64,000 nucleotides of DNA, taken from the NCBI RefSeq assembly GCF_026410925.1, contig NZ_CP112972.1, positions 2,852,001 through 2,916,000 of the forward strand. The letters run 5' to 3'. Shown one piece after another: positions 60,488 through 64,000 of this stretch. The notes under the pieces were generated by a model, which was not told the origin of the DNA, ran no database searches, and saw only the letters and a list, made by a program, of their open reading frames with translations. The position numbers were made by a program, and so were the translations under genes. Positions within the stretch are counted from its first letter, which is position 1, and every line of letters starts with the position of its first letter. Source of the stretch: Halovenus salina (lineage in GTDB: Archaea > Halobacteriota > Halobacteria > Halobacteriales > Haloarculaceae).

Positions 60488-62235
60488 CTGCACCGAACCG
60501 CAACACGCTCTGGGCCGAGGTTCTGGTCGACGAACTGGTCGCGGCCGGCGTCGATGCCGTCTGTCTCTCGCCTGGGTCACGGTCGACGCCGCTGACGGTT
60601 GCCTTCGCAGAACATCCCGACGTCGAGACGTTCTCGCATCTCGACGAGCGTGCCAGTGCTTTCTTCGCGCTCGGCAGAGCTCGCCGGACGGGAACGCCGA
60701 CGCCAGTGGTCTGTACGTCGGGCACGGCTGCAGCGAACTTCCATCCGGCGATTTTGGAGGCACGCGAGAGCCGCGTCCCGTTCATGGCGCTCACCGCGGA
60801 CAGGCCGCCGGAGTTGCGAGACAGCGGCGCAAACCAGACGACCGACCAGGTGAAGCTGTACGGCGATGCGGTCCGCTGGTACCGAGAACTTCCCGAGCCC
60901 GAAGCCGACGACCGCAAGCTTCGCTCGCTCAGGGTAACGGTCGACCGGGCGGTGGCGACAGCTACCGATACGCCCGCGGGCCCGGTCCACCTCAACGTCC
61001 CGTTTCGCAAGCCGCTGGAGCCGACATCGGTCGAGGGCGACGTTCCCGACGACCTGGCAGAGCGCTCGCCACTGGCCGTCGACGGCAGAGACGGCCCCTT
61101 TGTCGAGATGACTGCGGGAACGAAACGGACCGACGCGGCTACGGTCGGCCGCCTCGCAGACGCGCTGACTGCTGCTGACCGGGGGCTACTCGTCTGTGGG
61201 CCGGCGGATGCACCGGCACCTGACCGTGACGCGCTCGGAGAGCTTGCGGCGGCGACCGGCTTCCCGGTACTCGCTGATCCGCTCTCTGGTCATCGGTTCG
61301 GTTCCCAAGACGGCGCTCTGGTCTGTGGCGGGTACGATTCGTATCTCGACGACCCAGCGTGGCCCGACCCCGAAATTGTCGTCCGGTTCGGGGCTTCACC
61401 GACTTCCAAGACGCTCCGGAAATACCTCGCCGGCACGGACTCCCGCCAGATTATCGTCGACCCGGCTGGCGGCTGGCGCGAGGCCGAGTTCACCGCGACC
61501 GACCTGGTGTCTGCTGACTCGACGTGGCTCGCATCTGCGCTCGCCGATGCAGTCGAGGACTTGTCGACGGGGTACCGAGACAGGTTCGAATCAGCCGAAC
61601 AGACGCACTGGGAGATTGTTGAGGACGCCCGGGACGACCAACTGTTCGAGGGCGGCGTTGTCGGGACTGTTGCCGACCGTTGCCCGGCCGGATCGACCCT
61701 GTTTGTCTCAAACAGCATGCCAGTCCGGGACCTCGACCGGTTTGGACGGCCGCGGTCGGCACCCGTGACCGTCCTGGGGAACCGCGGCGTCAGCGGTATC
61801 GACGGGATTGTCTCGACCGGCCTCGGGGCAGGAAGTGCAACTGATGAGCCGCTCGTTCTCGTGACCGGGGACCTCGCGTACTACCACGACATGAACGGAC
61901 TGCTCGCGCTCTCGCGGTGTGGCGTCGACGCAACAATCGTCCTCATCGACAACGACGGCGGCGGCATCTTCCACAAGCTTCCAATCGAGGACTTCGACCC
62001 GCCGTTCACCGAGCAGTTCAGGACGCCACACGGCCTGGATTTCTCGCCGACGGCTGACCTCTATGACCTCGAATTTCGGCGGATTCACGACCAAGGGGCG
62101 TTGACCGAGGCATTCGCTGACTCACTCGACAGCGAGGGCACCCAGGTCCTGTCTGTCGAACTGGACGGCCAGGAGAGCCATCGCTTTCGTGAACGTCTCC
62201 ACGACCGCGTGCAGGCGGCGATTCACGGGAACTAG
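60484..62235 (+). CDS. menD: MenD, SEPHCHC synthase
   Basis: 583 residues. Thiamine-diphosphate enzyme: C-L-S-P-G-S-R-S-T-P-L-T near residue 26 and R-A-S-A-F-F-A-L-G near residue 56 at the N-terminus with the activating Glu in the first domain, and near residue 462 G-D-L-A-Y-Y-H-D-M-N-G followed by I-D-N-D-G-G-G-I-F, the metal/TDP binding block. It joins isochorismate with 2-oxoglutarate in menaquinone synthesis. ATGA overlap with menF gives coupled translation. MenC, MenE and MenB are not in the window. Confidence 0.95.
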   Translation: MTAPNRNTLWAEVLVDELVAAGVDAVCLSPGSRSTPLTVAFAEHPDVETFSHLDERASAFFALGRARRTGTPTPVVCTSGTAAANFHPAILEARESRVPFMALTADRPPELRDSGANQTTDQVKLYGDAVRWYRELPEPEADDRKLRSLRVTVDRAVATATDTPAGPVHLNVPFRKPLEPTSVEGDVPDDLAERSPLAVDGRDGPFVEMTAGTKRTDAATVGRLADALTAADRGLLVCGPADAPAPDRDALGELAAATGFPVLADPLSGHRFGSQDGALVCGGYDSYLDDPAWPDPEIVVRFGASPTSKTLRKYLAGTDSRQIIVDPAGGWREAEFTATDLVSADSTWLASALADAVEDLSTGYRDRFESAEQTHWEIVEDARDDQLFEGGVVGTVADRCPAGSTLFVSNSMPVRDLDRFGRPRSAPVTVLGNRGVSGIDGIVSTGLGAGSATDEPLVLVTGDLAYYHDMNGLLALSRCGVDATIVLIDNDGGGIFHKLPIEDFDPPFTEQFRTPHGLDFSPTADLYDLEFRRIHDQGALTEAFADSLDSEGTQVLSVELDGQESHRFRERLHDRVQAAIHGN

Positions 62236-63059
62236 CCGGCTGTCATCGGCCGGATGGCCACACGGGTCAGCGCGGAGAGACCGAGCGGGAAGAACACAGC
62301 GGTCATCGCGAGAATGCCCTGTACCGAGAGCACCTCGACACCGAGCCAGAGGAACAAAAGCGGCGGCAACAGCACACACCAACCCCCAAAGACGACCACT
62401 CCGAGATCGGGGACGCTCTGGAGAAAAGCGATGATGAACACGACACACGCGGCGACGAAGAGGTTGACAGCCAACGGGAACGTCGGGCTAAGTGCGCCAA
62501 AGAGCAAGACCGGATAGACCAGAAACGTCGTCGCGAGCAAGACGAAGGCGTGTTGATCTCTGAAAACGCCGCCGTATCGCAGGGCGTCTCTCCCGCGCTC
62601 GACGGCGTATGCCTGGTTCACGTTCTGCGGGTCGCTGTCTGAGCGTTCTGTCTGTGCCCAGCGTGCGCCCGACCCCACGTTCGTCGCTGTGGTCTGGCCG
62701 CGGGTGTGCTGGTCTGTCGCTTTGTTGCCCGTGGTGTGTGTCTGGTCGGTCTGATTCTCCCCGGTGTGAGTCCTGCGTCTGCTCTCCGTGCTCTCTCGGT
62801 TCGGGGATGCTGCTGTCGGGTTCGTGTGCCCGCTGTCACTAACGTAGGCGGCGTGGCCGAGACGGTCGTACCGTGCTCGCTCGTCCGGGTCGGTGAGTGT
62901 CTCTTTGGCCTCGATGAGCCGTTTGGTTCGCTCGCTTGCGGTCTGGCTGTCACTCACGTCGGGATGGCTCTGCTTGAGTTGCTCTCTGTAGGCCTCCTCG
63001 ATTTCGTCGGTCGAGGCGTTCTCGGACACGCCGAGCAGCTCGTAGTAGGTATCCCCCAT
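62232..63059 (-). CDS. DnaJ-domain membrane protein
   Basis: 275 residues. The J domain occupies residues 3-70 (Y-Y-E-L-L-G-V near residue 5 and H-P-D near residue 32, complete for Hsp70 stimulation). A hydrophilic, Thr/Gln-rich linker (about 75-160) follows, then four to five hydrophobic segments (about residues 170-270). So a co-chaperone is fixed to the membrane on its cytoplasmic side and might recruit DnaK there. No G/F or zinc domain. Tail-to-tail with menD (4-base overlap). Confidence 0.85.
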   Translation of the reverse strand: MGDTYYELLGVSENASTDEIEEAYREQLKQSHPDVSDSQTASERTKRLIEAKETLTDPDERARYDRLGHAAYVSDSGHTNPTAASPNRESTESRRRTHTGENQTDQTHTTGNKATDQHTRGQTTATNVGSGARWAQTERSDSDPQNVNQAYAVERGRDALRYGGVFRDQHAFVLLATTFLVYPVLLFGALSPTFPLAVNLFVAACVVFIIAFLQSVPDLGVVVFGGWCVLLPPLLFLWLGVEVLSVQGILAMTAVFFPLGLSALTRVAIRPMTAG

Positions 63060-63219
63060 GCCCGTCTACGTCCCCGTAGAAGGCGCTTTCATAAAACCTC
63101 TGCCGGAGTGTCTCGTGCGGTGATTGGTGGGGTACGCTCAGACTGGGTTCTGTGGACTGTTCGGTTCACGGTCTGATAGACACCAGAAGCAAGACCACGG
63201 CGGTACCGACTCGCCACAA

Positions 63220-63645
63220 TCAGTCTTCGACTGTCGTCTTCTCGACGTCGATTTCTTCGCCGAAGTAGATGTCTGCGCCGTCCTGTGCCACCTTCTCGGC
63301 GAGGACAGCACACTTCACACGCATCGGCGAGATATCCACGCCGAGGGTGTCAATCATGTCGTCGCGGTCCATCTCCTGGAGGTCGTCGATGCTCTTGCCG
63401 ACGAGCATTCCCGAGAGCATCGACGCGGCGGCTTGTGAGATGGCACAGCCGTCCCCGCGGAAGGCGAGGTCTTCGATAACCTCGTCGTCATCGTCGAGCT
63501 TCACGTCGATTTCGATGGTGTCGCCACACATCGGATTCTCACCGACGTGTGTGAACGTCGGCTCCTCAAGCTCGCCGTAGTTGCGGGGGTTCTTGTAGTG
63601 GTCCAAAATCTGCTGTCGGTACATGTCGGAGCCGCCCATTCCCAT
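63220..63645 (-). CDS. sufU: SufU/IscU-like iron-sulfur cluster scaffold
   Basis: 141 residues from the ATG at 63645 (M-G-M-G-G-S-D-M-Y-R-Q-Q); an upstream open frame lacks support. NifU-N fold: three conserved Cys at N-P-M-C-G-D near residue 40, G-D-G-C-A-I-S near residue 66 and V-K-C-A-V-L near residue 115, with the Asp of the C-G-D motif. It receives sulfur and iron and helps build or move Fe-S clusters; SufU-type members may also activate the cysteine desulfurase. No other suf genes are in the window. Confidence 0.9.
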   Translation of the reverse strand: MGMGGSDMYRQQILDHYKNPRNYGELEEPTFTHVGENPMCGDTIEIDVKLDDDDEVIEDLAFRGDGCAISQAAASMLSGMLVGKSIDDLQEMDRDDMIDTLGVDISPMRVKCAVLAEKVAQDGADIYFGEEIDVEKTTVED

Positions 63646-63747
63646 AGTTGTATACTCTTGTGTCGGTGACAGTAAAAGAGTTCCGTGTGGGGGTTTGACG
63701 ACCGATGCGATAGAGTTTAGTTCGGGCACAGAGTAATCGACGACAGC

Positions 63748-63822
63748 GGGCCCGTAGCTCAGTCTGGTAAGAGCCCCCGGCTCATAACCGGGTATGCGGT
63801 GGTTCAAATCCGCCCGGGCCCA
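63748..63822 (+). tRNA. tRNA with CAT anticodon (Met by anticodon; tRNA-Ile2 candidate)
   Basis: 75 bases, intronless cloverleaf: acceptor GGGCCCG/CGGGCCC, D stem GCTC/GAGC, anticodon stem CCCGG/CCGGG around CTCATAA, T stem GGTGG/CCGCC around TTCAAAT, discriminator A, no encoded CCA. It lacks the A1-U72 pair of archaeal initiators. The known haloarchaeal elongator tRNA-Met gene (Haloferax volcanii) has an intron, and G1-C72 with A73 also fits isoleucine tRNA, so a tRNA-Ile2 read with agmatidine at C34 is likely. Confidence 0.85.
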
Positions 63823-63902
63823 CTTCTGACGGCGACTGTGGCGAAGGAAGTGAGCCACCAGCCCACGAACAATTATTCTTCCAGAGCCGCTATCAAACGC
63901 AA

Positions 63903-64000
63903 ATGCAAGTCGCGCTGATAACCGTCGGTGACGAAGTGCTGTCGGGGGACACAGTAAATACGAACGCGAACTGGCTGGCGACACGCCTGTCAGAGCGCGG
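63903..64000 (+). CDS. MoaB/CinA-type molybdopterin-binding domain protein, truncated by window end
   Basis: 32 complete codons from the ATG at 63903 and two bases. The N-terminus reads V-A-L-I-T-V-G-D-E-V-L-S-G-D-T-V-N-T-N, the start of the CinA/MoaB fold that binds molybdopterin; G-D-E-x-L-x-G-x-x-x-N-T-N is a family hallmark. CinA homologues may be competence-damage or nicotinamide-mononucleotide related, so the final role needs the missing part. Confidence 0.8.
   Translation, partial: MQVALITVGDEVLSGDTVNTNANWLATRLSER

Overview
The window is a stretch of haloarchaeal chromosome (class Halobacteria). Evidence: GC-rich codon use, strongly acidic predicted proteins, twin-arginine lipoprotein signals, PGF-CTERM tails, archaeal TATA boxes about 25 nt upstream of start codons (leaderless mRNAs), and lineage markers: NreA, CheF, DUF106/EMC3-like insertases, UPF0058, mevalonate kinase with isopentenyl phosphate kinase, and a UvrA. 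I cannot name the genus. No rRNA, CRISPR array, complete insertion sequence or prophage was seen.

Layout. 1-6500: HPP-type membrane protein (cut by the edge), NreA, an exported 5'-nucleotidase-like protein, an aldehyde dehydrogenase and two tiny proteins. 6597-13578: a TlpA/CcdA thiol-redox pair, a methyltransferase, a thiamine-type ABC importer (ThiQ, ThiP, ThiB) and an MBL hydrolase. 13621-20268: a Tat-exported GLUG-repeat surface protein facing a TatA gene, a pabB-pabA-pabC operon for p-aminobenzoate, a helix-hairpin-helix protein and aroE. 20349-27801: phosphoesterase, SWIM protein, tRNA-Pro, a double rhodanese coupled to an unknown protein, a type IV pilin, a methyltransferase, a SHOCT membrane protein, a hydrolase lipoprotein and a GNAT. 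27864-35795: uvrA, two DUF106 insertase paralogues on either side of adenylate kinase and a CHY zinc-finger gene, and an ABC-2 exporter. 35953-39662: small membrane proteins, DUF1028, a tiny zinc finger, Nudix, a lipoprotein and an RHH regulator. 39805-44894: hyuA-hyuB and a lipoamide-dehydrogenase-like enzyme. 44891-50146: thioesterase, zinc-ribbon membrane protein, metzincin-type lipoprotein and acyl-CoA genes (MaoC, enoyl-CoA hydratase, thiolase). 50193-56916: isoprenoid lipid genes (mvk, ipk, idsA) interleaved with a repeat-tailed membrane protein, CheF and RNase J. 56917-57576 is an AT-rich, gene-poor patch with a likely transposase scar. 57577-64000: enoyl-CoA hydratase, UPF0058, RHH, menF-menD, a DnaJ-type membrane protein, a SufU-like scaffold, a CAT-anticodon tRNA and a CinA/MoaB-type gene cut by the edge.

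How genes work together. PabB/A/C convert chorismate to p-aminobenzoate and AroE lies upstream in the same aromatic pathway. MenF/MenD take chorismate towards menaquinone. Mvk, Ipk and IdsA are steps of the archaeal mevalonate route to C20 lipid precursors. TatA and several Tat-signal proteins reflect the folded-export habit of haloarchaea. The most interesting unexplained element is a densely folded leader of about 165 nt between a strong TATA box and the RNase J start codon (54353-54516), a candidate autoregulatory RNA. Other points worth checking are the 5'-nucleotidase homologue with altered metal-ligand motifs, the duplicated insertase pair, and the AT-rich patch.
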